DNA of 46,386 nucleotides from an uncultured Eubacteriales bacterium (GTDB taxonomy: Bacteria > Bacillota > Clostridia > Christensenellales > Aristaeellaceae). Location of the stretch: assembly GCA_902790345.1 (NCBI GenBank), contig CADARO010000014.1, forward strand, positions 1-46,386. Direction: 5' to 3'. Positions 1-7,809 of this stretch are shown here, in pieces. Numbering within the stretch: position 1 is the stretch's first letter; each line of letters begins with the position of its first letter. The position numbers were made by a program, and so were the translations under genes. The notes under the pieces are model-generated. The model worked only from the letters and a program-made list of their open reading frames with translations. It was not told the origin of the DNA and searched no databases.

Positions 1-62
1 CTCAATGGCAGAGCACTCGGCTGTTAACCGAGTTGTTGTAGGTTCGAGCCCTACCTGGGGAG
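1..62 (+). tRNA. tRNA-Asn (GTT), 5' end cut by the window edge
   Basis: The anticodon arm is complete: stem CTCGG (16-20) pairs with CCGAG (28-32) around a seven-base loop with anticodon GTT at 23-25, which reads asparagine codons. The T arm is GTAGG (38-42) with CCTAC (50-54) and loop TTCGAGC. The 3' acceptor strand is CTGGGGA (55-61) with discriminator G62. CCA is not encoded. The 5' acceptor strand and start of the D arm lie left of the window. Confidence 0.95.
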
Positions 63-66
63 CTGA

Positions 67-100
67 AAACGCCAACTTTGCAAAAAGCTGGCGTTTTTTT
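67..100 (+). terminator. Rho-independent terminator after tRNA-Asn
   Basis: The stem AAACGCCA (67-74) pairs with TGGCGTTT (89-96) and runs into a T tract ending at 100. It lies five bases after the tRNA and just beyond the stop of the convergent DUF1540 gene. Confidence 0.85.
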
Positions 101-104
101 CCTG

Positions 105-278
105 TTACTTCGCGCGATAGCTGCCGCACATGCTCTCGTCCCGGGCGGTGCCGCTGCCGCAGTTGGGGCAGGCCTCCACGTGGATGCCCGGCAGCGAGCA
201 GTTGTCCTCGCTACCGCAGTGATACGCGCAGGACTTGACGGTGCAGCCGATGTCCCTGTTGGGCGTCTTTCCGCTCAT
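105..278 (-). CDS. DUF1540 domain small cysteine-rich protein (57 aa)
   Basis: The 57-residue product starts MSGKTPNRDIGCTVKSCAYH and carries the DUF1540 spacing: C12, C17 and C21, then C27, with CPNCGSG and a late MCGSY following. The many cysteines suggest metal binding, but the biochemical role of DUF1540 proteins is not established. The ATG at 276-278 has a strong AAGGAGGT at 286-294, eight bases upstream, which fixes the start. The gene is monocistronic and converges on the tRNA terminator. Confidence 0.85.
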   Translation of the reverse strand: MSGKTPNRDIGCTVKSCAYHCGSEDNCSLPGIHVEACPNCGSGTARDESMCGSYRAK

Positions 279-598
279 ACTTTATGACCTCCTTGCTGAG
301 TTTCGGTGGGTTCCCGATTCAGTTTGTCCCACTGCCCGCGAATTCATGCGCCGAAAAGAGACGAGTCTGTATAAGAATCGTCTATAAATCGAAATGATTC
401 CGTTACAGACGGCCCGAAAAACCCATGCTATAATAATCGTGAAGATGGTAGTAGATGCGAATTGTCGTTCATCCGCTTCTGTTCGCAGCATTTCTTCCTT
501 CACCACTTCTTTGAGCGTCTGGCTTTTCTCTCTTCCTGCCAGGCGCTCTTTTCTTTGAATTTTTCCAGATTTTGGCTTCGCGCCGGAAAGGTTGAATC
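279..598. other. AT-richer intergenic region, divergent 5' regions
   Basis: This 320 bp stretch separates the minus-strand DUF1540 gene from the plus-strand transglutaminase gene and is clearly richer in A and T than its surroundings. On the plus strand TGCTATAAT at 426-434 resembles an extended -10 element, but no good -35 lies at the right distance. I see no convincing gene; a 74-codon minus-strand reading frame here lacks a ribosome binding site and any recognisable family. Confidence 0.4.
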
Positions 599-1747
599 AT
601 GAAAAAGCGCGCTTTTCCGCTGATTGTCTCGCTCCTGCTCCTACTGGGTGGCTTGACCGGGGCCCGGGCGGTGATTCGGGAGCCCTACGCCACGGAGCCC
701 ACCGCCCCGGTGTGGTCCAGCTATGATCCGTCGCTGCACTACTATTATCAGCAGCTGACCGACGCCGAAAAGCGGGTGTTTTCGGCGCGATACGACTGCG
801 TTGCCCTGGGGCGGCCGGCGCTGTGGGACGAGCCAGGCCTGGACGCGGCGGGCCGCATGCGGGTGGACTACGCCCTGCTGACGGACTGCCCGGAGCTGAT
901 GTACATGCCCATCGAGACCGGCCTGGGGGGCGTGCTGCTGAAGCCGGAGGAGGACTGGTGCGCCGGGCATCCGGGGGACATTGAGCGGCTGATGGCCGAC
1001 TGCAGGACGGCGCTGGAGGCCATCCGGCAGCGGCCCGAATGGGGCGAGTCGGATTTTGAAAAGCAGCTGGCGGTGGATCGCCACATCGTGAGCGCCTGCC
1101 GCTACGACCTGGAGGAGGAATACAGCACCTACGCCAGCTTCACCCCCGACCCCATGCTGCGCACGGCCCATGCCGCGCTGGCGGGAGGCCGCGCCGTGTG
1201 CGCCGGCTACGCCCAGGGCCTGCAGCTGGCGCTGCGCTGCCTGGATATTCCCTGCCTCATCGCCTATGGCTACGTCTACGACGGGGCCGGCCGGGCCAAT
1301 CCCCACGCCTGGAACATGGTCAGGATCGACGGCGAATGGTATCATCACGACGTCACCTGGAACGACTGGGACGACGAGACCATGCTGGAGGACTTCTTTC
1401 CCTATCTCAACCTGGATACGCTGACCATTCGCCAGACCCATTCGGATGATCCCGCCCGCTCCGCCCTGGGCTTTTCGCTGCCCCGCTGCGAGGCCGAAGG
1501 GGCCAATTACTACGCCATGAAGGGGCGGCTGCTGGGTGACGACTGGCGGGATACGCTGCCGGCGCTCCTGTGGGCGGCCCGGGAGGATGGGCAGACCGCC
1601 CTGGGCGTGCGCTTTCGGGACGCGGCCTGCTTTGAGGAGGCGCTGGCCTCCTACGAAGCGGGGGACGGGACGCTGTTCGGCCCAAAGGCGGACGTGCCCC
1701 GCGTCAACGTGTGGGAGGACGTGAATTTCCTCTACTTCAGGTGGTAA
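599..1747 (+). CDS. Secreted transglutaminase-like (cysteine peptidase fold) protein
   Basis: The 382-residue protein begins with a signal peptide (Lys-Lys-Arg, a leucine-rich core at residues 8-17, cleavage probably near ARA at 22-24). The transglutaminase-core triad is visible as C201 in GGRAVCAGYAQG, H236 in PHAWNMV and D251 in HDVTWND. In bacteria this fold usually acts as a cell-envelope cysteine protease or amidase rather than a cross-linker; the substrate here is unknown. Residues 30-190 form a helical region typical of such proteins. A second transglutaminase-like gene of different architecture lies at 25798-26862. Confidence 0.85.
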   Translation: MKKRAFPLIVSLLLLLGGLTGARAVIREPYATEPTAPVWSSYDPSLHYYYQQLTDAEKRVFSARYDCVALGRPALWDEPGLDAAGRMRVDYALLTDCPELMYMPIETGLGGVLLKPEEDWCAGHPGDIERLMADCRTALEAIRQRPEWGESDFEKQLAVDRHIVSACRYDLEEEYSTYASFTPDPMLRTAHAALAGGRAVCAGYAQGLQLALRCLDIPCLIAYGYVYDGAGRANPHAWNMVRIDGEWYHHDVTWNDWDDETMLEDFFPYLNLDTLTIRQTHSDDPARSALGFSLPRCEAEGANYYAMKGRLLGDDWRDTLPALLWAAREDGQTALGVRFRDAACFEEALASYEAGDGTLFGPKADVPRVNVWEDVNFLYFRW

Positions 1748-1755
1748 ACCGCGCG

Positions 1756-1784
1756 TTGCAAAGCGCCCGGTTCCGTGATATAAT
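1756..1784 (+). promoter_or_regulatory. Sigma-A-type promoter for the VOC/radical SAM operon
   Basis: TTGCAA (1756-1761) and TATAAT (1779-1784) are separated by 17 bp, and TGA just before the -10 makes it an extended -10. The VOC start codon follows about 25 bases after the expected transcription start. Confidence 0.85.
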
Positions 1785-1816
1785 CAAGCTGACAATACAG
1801 ACGGGAGGATACGCAC

Positions 1817-2215
1817 ATGGCAGAACAGGGAAAAATCACCGGACTGGCCCACATCGGCATCAAGGTCAGGGACATGGACACCTCGCTCAAATTCTACACG
1901 GAAACGCTGGGCTTTGAGCTGACCCATAAGCAGCAGAACGGCACCTCCGTGCTGGCCTTCCTGAACATCGGCACCTGCCTTCTGGAGCTGATCCAGAGCG
2001 CCGTCTACGAGGAGCGCACCCCCGGCCAGGTGGATCACATCGCGGTGGAGGTCAAGGGCATCGAGGCGCTGGTGGCCGACCTGCGGGCCAAGGGCGTCCA
2101 CTTCCTGGCGGAGGAGATCAACGTGGCCCCCGGCCTGCTGGACGGCGTGAAGAACATCTTCTTCATCGGCCCCGACGGCGAGCGCTTCGAGTTCTTCGAG
2201 TATTACAACCGCTGA
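1817..2215 (+). CDS. VOC (glyoxalase/bleomycin resistance) family protein
   Basis: The 132-residue protein has paired beta-alpha-beta-beta-beta modules of the vicinal oxygen chelate fold. GLAHIGIKVRDMD at 10-22 gives the first metal-binding His, VDHIAVEVKG in the second half gives another, and GPDGERFEFFEY is the usual C-terminal strand with an acidic ligand. The family includes glyoxalase I, methylmalonyl-CoA epimerase and dioxygenases, so the substrate cannot be named. GGGAGGA precedes the ATG. The next gene follows after three bases, so the two are co-translated. Confidence 0.85.
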   Translation: MAEQGKITGLAHIGIKVRDMDTSLKFYTETLGFELTHKQQNGTSVLAFLNIGTCLLELIQSAVYEERTPGQVDHIAVEVKGIEALVADLRAKGVHFLAEEINVAPGLLDGVKNIFFIGPDGERFEFFEYYNR

Positions 2216-2218
2216 GCC

Positions 2219-3331
2219 ATGGCGCGTCTGTTTACCGCGCTCATCAAGCCCGCCTCGTCGGTCTGCAACATGCGCTGCCGCTACTGCTTCTACGCCGACG
2301 AGGCCCGCAGCCGCGCCGTGGCCAATTATGGCCTGATGACCGCAGACACCCTGGAACGCCTCGTGGAAAAGGCCTTCGCCTACGCCACGGGGCCTGTTTC
2401 GTTTGCCTTTCAGGGGGGCGAGCCCACCCTGGCCGGGCTGGATTTCTACAAGGCGCTGATGGCCTTTGAGAAAAAGCACAACGCCCGCCGCCTGCCCGTG
2501 TCCAACGCCATTCAGACCAACGGCCTGCTGATGGACGGGGCGTGGGCCCGATTTCTCCATGACAACCGCTTCCTGGTGGGCCTGTCCATGGACGGCTACG
2601 GCGCGCTGCATGACAGCCTGCGCCCGGACGCGGCGGGGGGCGGCACCTTCGCCCGGGCCTGCGAGGCGGCGGCGCTGATGACGAAATATGGGGTGGATTT
2701 CAACATCCTCTGCGTGGTGTCCGGGCCGGTGGCGCGGCACGGCGAGAAGGTATACAGGTACTTTCGCAATCACCGGTTCAACTATCTGCAGTTCATTCCC
2801 TGTCTGGACCCGCTGGAGGCGGAGCCGGGGGAGTGGTCCCTCACGGCGGCGGACTATGGCCGCTTCCTCCGGGAGACCTTCGCCCTGTATTACGACGACT
2901 TCATGAGCGGGCGGCCCGTGAGCGTGCGCCAGTTCGACAACTACGTGGGCATGCTGCTGGGCCAGCCGCCGGAGAGCTGCGGCATGTCCGGCGTGTGCGC
3001 CAATTACTTCACCATCGAGGGCGATGGCAGCGTGTACCCCTGCGATTTCTACGTGCTGGACGAATGGAAGATGGGCAATATCAACACCGATTCCATCCAG
3101 GACATGGCCGACAGCGAGGCCGCCAGGCGGTTTGTGGAGGTGTCCCGGCCGGTGAACGAAAAGTGCGCCGCCTGCCGCTGGCTGCCCCTGTGCCGGGGCG
3201 GCTGCCGCCGGAACCGGGAGCCCATCGCGGAGAACGCGCTGAACCAGTTCTGCCCGGCCTACGAGGCGTTTTTCGACTACGCCTACGAGGGGCTGCGGCG
3301 CATCGCGGCGGCGGTGCAGGGAAGGAGATAA
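2219..3331 (+). CDS. Radical SAM/SPASM protein, anaerobic sulfatase-maturase family
   Basis: The 370-residue protein has the radical SAM motif C16-x3-C20-x2-C23 (SVCNMRCRYCFY) for the SAM-binding 4Fe-4S cluster, then FQGGEPTLAG near residue 65. The C-terminal SPASM region has CGMSGVCANYF, VYPCDFYV, KCAACRWLPLC and GGC, for two auxiliary clusters. This matches anaerobic sulfatase maturases, which oxidise an active-site Cys or Ser to formylglycine. No sulfatase gene is in the window, so it may act on a distant substrate or on another peptide. It is the second gene of the VOC operon and ends at a strong terminator. Confidence 0.88.
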   Translation: MARLFTALIKPASSVCNMRCRYCFYADEARSRAVANYGLMTADTLERLVEKAFAYATGPVSFAFQGGEPTLAGLDFYKALMAFEKKHNARRLPVSNAIQTNGLLMDGAWARFLHDNRFLVGLSMDGYGALHDSLRPDAAGGGTFARACEAAALMTKYGVDFNILCVVSGPVARHGEKVYRYFRNHRFNYLQFIPCLDPLEAEPGEWSLTAADYGRFLRETFALYYDDFMSGRPVSVRQFDNYVGMLLGQPPESCGMSGVCANYFTIEGDGSVYPCDFYVLDEWKMGNINTDSIQDMADSEAARRFVEVSRPVNEKCAACRWLPLCRGGCRRNREPIAENALNQFCPAYEAFFDYAYEGLRRIAAAVQGRR

Positions 3332-3334
3332 GAT

Positions 3335-3375
3335 AAGGGGCTGTCTCAAAACCACGCGTTTTGAGATAGCCCCTT
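3335..3375. terminator. Strong bidirectional terminator hairpin
   Basis: An 18 bp stem (3335-3352 with 3358-3375, one wobble pair) starts with AAGGGGCTGTC and ends with the complementary CCCCTT, around a five-base loop. It lies between the converging radical SAM and sirtuin-like genes. Similar AGGGGCTGTCTC hairpins are common intergenic elements in Clostridia. Confidence 0.85.
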
Positions 3376-3383
3376 CATTTTGC

Positions 3384-4283
3384 TCATTCTCCCAGCGCTT
3401 GGATCACCCGGGCCGAATCGCCCTCAATGCCGATGCCCCGCTGGGCCAGCTCCTTGGGCAGGCGGGCGTCGTCATAGTTCAGGCAGGCGTAAACGGCCTT
3501 TTCGTTGCGGTAGGCCAGGTTCCAGAAATTGTATTTGATGATGCCGGGGGTGTTCCAACCCACGCCGATCTCCAGGTAGAGCACGAGACTGTCCTGATGC
3601 GCGGTGAGCCAGGCCTCGTATTCCACGGCGGCGTCCTGCCAGCCCGCGTCCTCCACGAACTTGTCGTCCGCGCGCAGGTTCATCGTCAGCGGGCGGCCGC
3701 AGTTGGGGCATTTCGGCAGCAGCTCCGTGGGCACCCGCAGGGCGGGGACCACGCCCTCGGGCACGGTCAGCCGGCCGCCCTGGCCGATGGCGAAGCCCTG
3801 AGAGAGCACCATCCGGCGGACAATGTCCTCGTTGTCCCAGGTCTTTTGGCAGCAAGGCTTGGTGCACTGGAACAGGCCGTAATCCCCCTGGGTGTAGAAC
3901 AGCCGCTTCTTGTCGAAGCCCGCCTTCTGGAAGCAGTGATCCACGTTGGTGGTCAGCACGAAGTAATCCCTGTCCTTCACCAGCCGGAACAGGTCGTCAT
4001 AGACCGGCCTCGGCGGATCCATGTAGCGGTTGACCCAGATGTAGCGGCTCCAGTACGCCCAGTATTCCTCCGGCTCCTCATAGGGATAGAATCCGCCGGA
4101 ATACATGTCGCTGAAGCCGTATTTCGCGCTGAAATCGGCGAAATACCGGTCGAATCGCTCCCCGGTGTACACGAAGCCCGCCGCCGTTGACAGCCCCGCC
4201 CCCGCGCCGATCATCACGGCCTCCGCCTGGCTCAGCGCCTCCTTCAGCCGCGCGATCTCCGGCCCGTTGTCTGCCATTGTCAT
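3384..4283 (-). CDS. SIR2-family protein with Gln in place of the catalytic His
   Basis: This 299-residue protein shows the sirtuin NAD-binding motif IGAGAGLST (25-33) and TTNVDH (111-116). The canonical catalytic His-Gly is replaced by YTQGDYG (Q132). Cysteines at C140, C144/C145, C192 and C195 (KCPNCG) may bind zinc. From memory, sirtuins of the macrodomain-linked class M, which ADP-ribosylate lipoylated GcvH-like proteins, also carry Gln here, but no macrodomain, GcvH or lipoate ligase gene is nearby. The ATG at 4281-4283 has GAAGGAGTG about eight bases upstream; a longer frame to 4460 lacks a ribosome site. Confidence 0.8.
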   Translation of the reverse strand: MTMADNGPEIARLKEALSQAEAVMIGAGAGLSTAAGFVYTGERFDRYFADFSAKYGFSDMYSGGFYPYEEPEEYWAYWSRYIWVNRYMDPPRPVYDDLFRLVKDRDYFVLTTNVDHCFQKAGFDKKRLFYTQGDYGLFQCTKPCCQKTWDNEDIVRRMVLSQGFAIGQGGRLTVPEGVVPALRVPTELLPKCPNCGRPLTMNLRADDKFVEDAGWQDAAVEYEAWLTAHQDSLVLYLEIGVGWNTPGIIKYNFWNLAYRNEKAVYACLNYDDARLPKELAQRGIGIEGDSARVIQALGE

Positions 4284-4389
4284 GTGAATCACTCCTTCGC
4301 GGCGCACTCGTTCCGCCGCCTCACCAGCATACCACATTTTTCCGCGAAAGAAAAGACCGGTTTGTGAATCGTCCGGTGAGAAGGCGGCC

Positions 4390-4419
4390 TTGATTTTATG
4401 CGCGCCGGTATTATATAAT
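4390..4419 (+). promoter_or_regulatory. Promoter for the URO-D-like gene
   Basis: TTGATT (4390-4395) and TATAAT (4414-4419) are separated by 18 bp. The start codon of the downstream gene is 29 bases beyond the -10, with AGGAGG at 4433-4438. Confidence 0.75.
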
Positions 4420-4447
4420 AGAATCGCTGGAGAGGAGGCGTCCTTTG

Positions 4448-5689
4448 ATGGATATGGCACGGGAAGAATCGATCGTTCGGGAGCTGGCGAAGCGATACAT
4501 GGACATCGCCCTGTCGGACAGACACGCGCGCATGCGCCGGCGGTTCAGGGACAGCAACGACCTGAAAATCGTGCGGCCGCCCCTCATCATGGAGGAGATC
4601 CCCTGGCACGAGATGAACATGGACGGCGAGCTGGACTGCCTCTGCCAGGACGAGACCCTGCGCGGCATGGAGTACAGGCTGCGGGTCCAGCTGTTCCGGG
4701 AGAAGCACTTCCGCTGCGACAACTACATCGAGCCGGTGTGGGTGATCGACAAGGCCTCCAGCAGCACCGGCATCGGCTTTTCCATCCAGGAGAAGCGGCT
4801 CTCCGTTGACAGGGCCAACAACATCGTCTCCCACGAGTACAGCGACGTGCTGGCGGATGAAAGGAGCCTGGAGCGCTACCACGACCCCGTGGTCACCGCC
4901 TATCCGGAGATCGACGCCCGGCGGGTGGCCCGGGCGGAGGAGGTGCTGAAGGACGTCATGCCCGTGGAGCTGCGGGGCGGCTATATCTACTTCTCCCCCT
5001 GGGATCAGATCGCCATGCTGCGGGGCGTGGAGCCCATCCTGATGGACATGTACGACCGGCCGGAGTACCTGCATAAGATCATGCGCCTGTTCATTCGCGG
5101 CATGTCCCGCGAGATGGACCAGCGCGACGCCCTGGGCCTTTATGATCCCCGATCCATCGCCCTTCACTGCACGCCGGGCCAGGTGACCCTGCCCCATGAG
5201 CCGGACCCCGCCCATTACACCAGCCGGGACATCTGGTTCCGTACCATGGCCCAGATGTTCTCCTCCGTGTCCCCGGCGGCTCACGAGGAATTCGACCTGC
5301 GGTACACCATCCCCCTGGCCAGCCGCTGCGCCTACACCTACTACGGCTGCTGCGAGCCGCTGCACGACCGCATCGACCGGCTGAAGCTGTATCCCAACCT
5401 GCGCAAGATCGGCGTCAGCCCCTGGGCGGACGTGGAGAAGAGCGCGGAGATGATCGGCGGCGACTACGTGCTCTCCCGCAAGCCCAACCCGGCCAACGTG
5501 GCCATCAGCACCGATCCGGAGCTGATCCGCCGGGAGATCGGCGAGACGGCGCGGCTGTGCCTCAAGTACGGCTGCCCCTGCGACATCACCCTGAAGGACA
5601 TCAGCACCGTGAGCTACAAGCCGGGCAATCTGATCCTCTGGGCGGAAACCGCCTCCCGGGTGCTGGACGAGTACTACGGCGAGGCGTGA
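4448..5689 (+). CDS. URO-D-fold (uroporphyrinogen decarboxylase-like) family protein
   Basis: The 413-residue protein resembles the large URO-D-like TIM-barrel family of anaerobes. Members include uroporphyrinogen decarboxylase and corrinoid methyltransferases, but many have no known activity. Features seen are PWDQIAMLRGVE mid-protein, IALHCTPGQVTLP, the stretch YYGCCEPLHDRIDRL, and a late block KIGVSPWADVEKSAEMIGGDYVLSRKPNP. No heme genes, corrinoid-binding protein or methyltransferase partner is adjacent, so heme synthesis is not supported. ATG 4448 is preferred over TTG 4445 because AGGAGG lies nine bases upstream. Confidence 0.6.
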   Translation: MDMAREESIVRELAKRYMDIALSDRHARMRRRFRDSNDLKIVRPPLIMEEIPWHEMNMDGELDCLCQDETLRGMEYRLRVQLFREKHFRCDNYIEPVWVIDKASSSTGIGFSIQEKRLSVDRANNIVSHEYSDVLADERSLERYHDPVVTAYPEIDARRVARAEEVLKDVMPVELRGGYIYFSPWDQIAMLRGVEPILMDMYDRPEYLHKIMRLFIRGMSREMDQRDALGLYDPRSIALHCTPGQVTLPHEPDPAHYTSRDIWFRTMAQMFSSVSPAAHEEFDLRYTIPLASRCAYTYYGCCEPLHDRIDRLKLYPNLRKIGVSPWADVEKSAEMIGGDYVLSRKPNPANVAISTDPELIRREIGETARLCLKYGCPCDITLKDISTVSYKPGNLILWAETASRVLDEYYGEA

Positions 5690-5754
5690 GGGGTCTATTG
5701 GAAAAAAAGTATCAAAACCCGCCGCGTTTTGGGGTTCACGGGGCAAAATAACGG

Positions 5755-5783
5755 TTGCAAATCGGGCAGAACTGTGTTATAAT
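5755..5783 (+). promoter_or_regulatory. Promoter of the SRP RNA gene
   Basis: TTGCAA (5755-5760), 17 bp, TATAAT (5778-5783), with TGT before the -10. The expected start at about 5790 coincides with the 5' end of the SRP RNA helix. Confidence 0.85.
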
Positions 5784-5790
5784 TTCTGTT

Positions 5791-5918
5791 GTCGCCTGAT
5801 TGATGACCATTGGGTTTCGTGCGACGTCATGCCGTGAATCTTGTCAGGTCCGGAAGGAAGCAGCAATAAGCGGAAGTTGGCGTGCGCCGCGAAGTCGCCT
5901 GGTGCGAGGTCAGGCGAT
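5791..5918 (+). ncRNA. ffs: Signal recognition particle RNA (small bacterial type)
   Basis: The universally conserved SRP domain IV is present: GTCAGGTCCGGAAGGAAGCA around 5843-5862, containing the GGAA tetraloop and asymmetric loop bound by Ffh. The ends close a helix: TCGCCTGA (5792-5799) pairs perfectly with TCAGGCGA (5910-5917). At about 128 bases it appears to lack the Alu domain of the long Bacillus-type RNA. The exact 3' end is inferred from the helix. No clear T-tract terminator follows, so transcripts could run into nagB. Confidence 0.93.
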
Positions 5919-6001
5919 TCTTGTGTGCGTCGGGTTCTCACCGCGCCCAATTCGGCGCGCGGATCACCATAGCATTTCTGAGATATGAGGAGGATATGAC
6001 C

Positions 6002-6790
6002 ATGCGTGTTGTCATTCAGGAAGACTATCAGAAGATGTGCCAGTGGGCGGCGAACTACATCGCCGAAAAGATCAAGGCCCACAAGGAAGACCGTCCCTTC
6101 GTGCTTGGCCTGCCCACGGGTTCCTCTCCGCTGGGCGTGTATGCCGAGCTCATCAAGAAGAACAAGGCCGGCGAGATCTCCTTCAAGAACGTGGTCACCT
6201 TCAACATGGACGAGTACGTGGGCCTGCCCCGGGAGCACGACCAGAGCTACTGGTACTTCATGTGGTCCAACTTCTTCGATCACATCGACATCCCGAAGGA
6301 CAACGTGAACATTCTGAACGGCATGGCCGAGGACCTGGAGGCCGAATGCGCCCGCTATGAGGCGAAGATCGCGTCCTACGGCGGCATCGACCTGTTCCTG
6401 GGCGGCATCGGCGTGGACGGCCACCTGGCCTTCAACGAGCCCTTCACCTCCCTCACCTCCCGCACCGGCGTGCGCCTGCTGACCACCGACACCCGCATCG
6501 TCAACTCCCGCTTCTTCGGAAACGATCCGGAGAAGGTGCCCGCCAGCGCCCTCAGCGTGGGCATCGGCACGGTGACCGACGCGAAGGAAGTGCTGATCCT
6601 CATCAGCGGCCACAACAAGGCCCGCGCCCTGGCCGCCAGCGTGGAGGGCGGCGTGAGCCAGAAGTGGACCTGCAGCGCGCTGCAGATGCACAAGGCCGCC
6701 ATCATCGCCTGCGACGAGGCCGCCTGCGGCGAGCTGACCGTGGACACCTACAAGTACTTCCTGGACATCGAGAAGGGCGAGCGGCTGTAA
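6002..6790 (+). CDS. nagB: Glucosamine-6-phosphate deaminase
   Basis: This enzyme converts glucosamine-6-phosphate to fructose-6-phosphate and ammonia, feeding amino sugars into glycolysis. The 262-residue length is normal. Motifs are LPTGSSP (37-43) for phosphate binding, FNMDEYVGL with D70/E71, and GVDGHLAFNEP (137-147) with catalytic H141. ATG 6002 is chosen because AGGAGG (5988-5993) lies eight bases upstream; an in-frame ATG at 5996 is too close. No nagA or PTS gene is adjacent. Transcription could come from the SRP RNA promoter, as I see no good promoter of its own. Confidence 0.95.
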   Translation: MRVVIQEDYQKMCQWAANYIAEKIKAHKEDRPFVLGLPTGSSPLGVYAELIKKNKAGEISFKNVVTFNMDEYVGLPREHDQSYWYFMWSNFFDHIDIPKDNVNILNGMAEDLEAECARYEAKIASYGGIDLFLGGIGVDGHLAFNEPFTSLTSRTGVRLLTTDTRIVNSRFFGNDPEKVPASALSVGIGTVTDAKEVLILISGHNKARALAASVEGGVSQKWTCSALQMHKAAIIACDEAACGELTVDTYKYFLDIEKGERL

Positions 6791-6819
6791 TACGGCGTTT
6801 TCCCCGAATACACAACGCG

Positions 6820-6852
6820 GCCCGGATGGTTTTTCGCCATCCGGGCTGTTTT
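6820..6852 (+). terminator. Terminator after nagB
   Basis: GCCCGGATGG (6820-6829) pairs perfectly with CCATCCGGGC (6837-6846), followed by TGTTTT. Confidence 0.9.
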
Positions 6853-6871
6853 CATGCCTCGCGATTGGCGG

Positions 6872-6900
6872 TTGAATCCCGGCGCTTTTGATGGTATAAT
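6872..6900 (+). promoter_or_regulatory. Promoter for the ParB-HAD/HAD gene pair
   Basis: TTGAAT (6872-6877), 17 bp spacer, TATAAT (6895-6900). The start codon is 26 bases downstream, preceded by AGGAGG. Confidence 0.85.
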
Positions 6901-6925
6901 GAGTATGCGCAGGAGGGGATGACCG

Positions 6926-7807
6926 ATGAAACAGAAAAACATTTCGTTCAATGATTTCCTGGCGGCGGAGGTGGCGAAGTACAAGGGCGTGTACGTGCCG
7001 GTGAAAACCGGTTTTTTGAAGCGCCTGCTGGTGAGGCGGGTCAGCTGCCGCAGACTGCATCCGAACCCCAACGACGAGTTCTGCATGCCGTCCGTGGGGC
7101 CCAACTACGAGATCATCTCGCGCTATGAGCACGAATACCGCATCGCCTCCAAGCGCGACTACATGCAGGAATACGCCATGGAGATGGCCCGGGACCCGAT
7201 CGTCATCGAGAAGATCCGGCCGGACGGCTACATGATCCACAACGGGCATCACCGCTGGGCCGCCGCCATCCGAACCGGCCGGCGCATGCTGTGGGTCCAG
7301 ATCGTCAACCTGACCCGGGAGGAGGATGTGGCGGAGGCCATGAAAAAATCCAGCCATGACCGCCGGGTCACGCTGGATCTGGACGAGGTGGTGTTCCAGC
7401 CGGAGGCCGCCGGGCAGAAGTCCCGGTCGCTGATGAGCCGGATCCGGAAGCAGCAGCTGCGCCTGGGCGTTCCCGCCCTGTTCCGCTTCTTCAACACCAG
7501 GGGCTACGACATCTGGGTGTACACCGCCCGCTACGCCTCCGTGGACGACATCGAGCGCGTGCTCAGCCGGCACCACGTCAAGGTCTGCGGCATTGTCACC
7601 GGCGCCCAGCGAAAGACGGTCAGCCCGGCGGATCGGGAGCGCGTGGAAAAGCTGGTGGCGAACAAGTATCCCGTCACCGTCCACATCGACAGGGACACGG
7701 TGCTGCGGGTGGACGGCCGGACCAAGGCCTACGAGGAGTTCCCCCTGAGCGGGAACGACGCCGACTGGTCGCGGCAGATCATGGAGATCGTGGAGGGCTG
7801 GGATTAG
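6926..7807 (+). CDS. ParB-like N-terminal domain fused to a HAD-like domain
   Basis: The 293-residue protein has two parts. Residues about 35-135 resemble a ParB/sulfiredoxin-like fold, with RRLHPNPNDEFC, DPIVIEKI and the signature HNGHHRWAAAIR (105-116). Residues about 147-293 resemble a haloacid dehalogenase fold: VTLDLDEVVF gives the DxD motif (D151, D153), WVYTARY is like motif II and HIDRDTVL like motif IV. No helix-turn-helix follows the ParB-like part, so it is not a chromosome partitioning ParB. The C-terminal part is homologous to the whole of the next protein. The function is unknown. Confidence 0.65.
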   Translation: MKQKNISFNDFLAAEVAKYKGVYVPVKTGFLKRLLVRRVSCRRLHPNPNDEFCMPSVGPNYEIISRYEHEYRIASKRDYMQEYAMEMARDPIVIEKIRPDGYMIHNGHHRWAAAIRTGRRMLWVQIVNLTREEDVAEAMKKSSHDRRVTLDLDEVVFQPEAAGQKSRSLMSRIRKQQLRLGVPALFRFFNTRGYDIWVYTARYASVDDIERVLSRHHVKVCGIVTGAQRKTVSPADRERVEKLVANKYPVTVHIDRDTVLRVDGRTKAYEEFPLSGNDADWSRQIMEIVEGWD

Positions 7808-7809
7808 AG

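Noticed and set aside
282-506. 74-codon minus-strand reading frame
   Set aside because: It overlaps the DUF1540 upstream region, has no ribosome binding site, and its composition does not look coding.
4284-4460. 59-residue extension of the sirtuin-like protein
   Set aside because: It would overlap the opposite-strand promoter at 4390-4419 and lacks a ribosome site, while ATG 4283 has a good one.
5882-6001. N-terminal extension of nagB
   Set aside because: These codons overlap the SRP RNA 3' end; the ribosome site at 5988-5993 and family length place the start at 6002.
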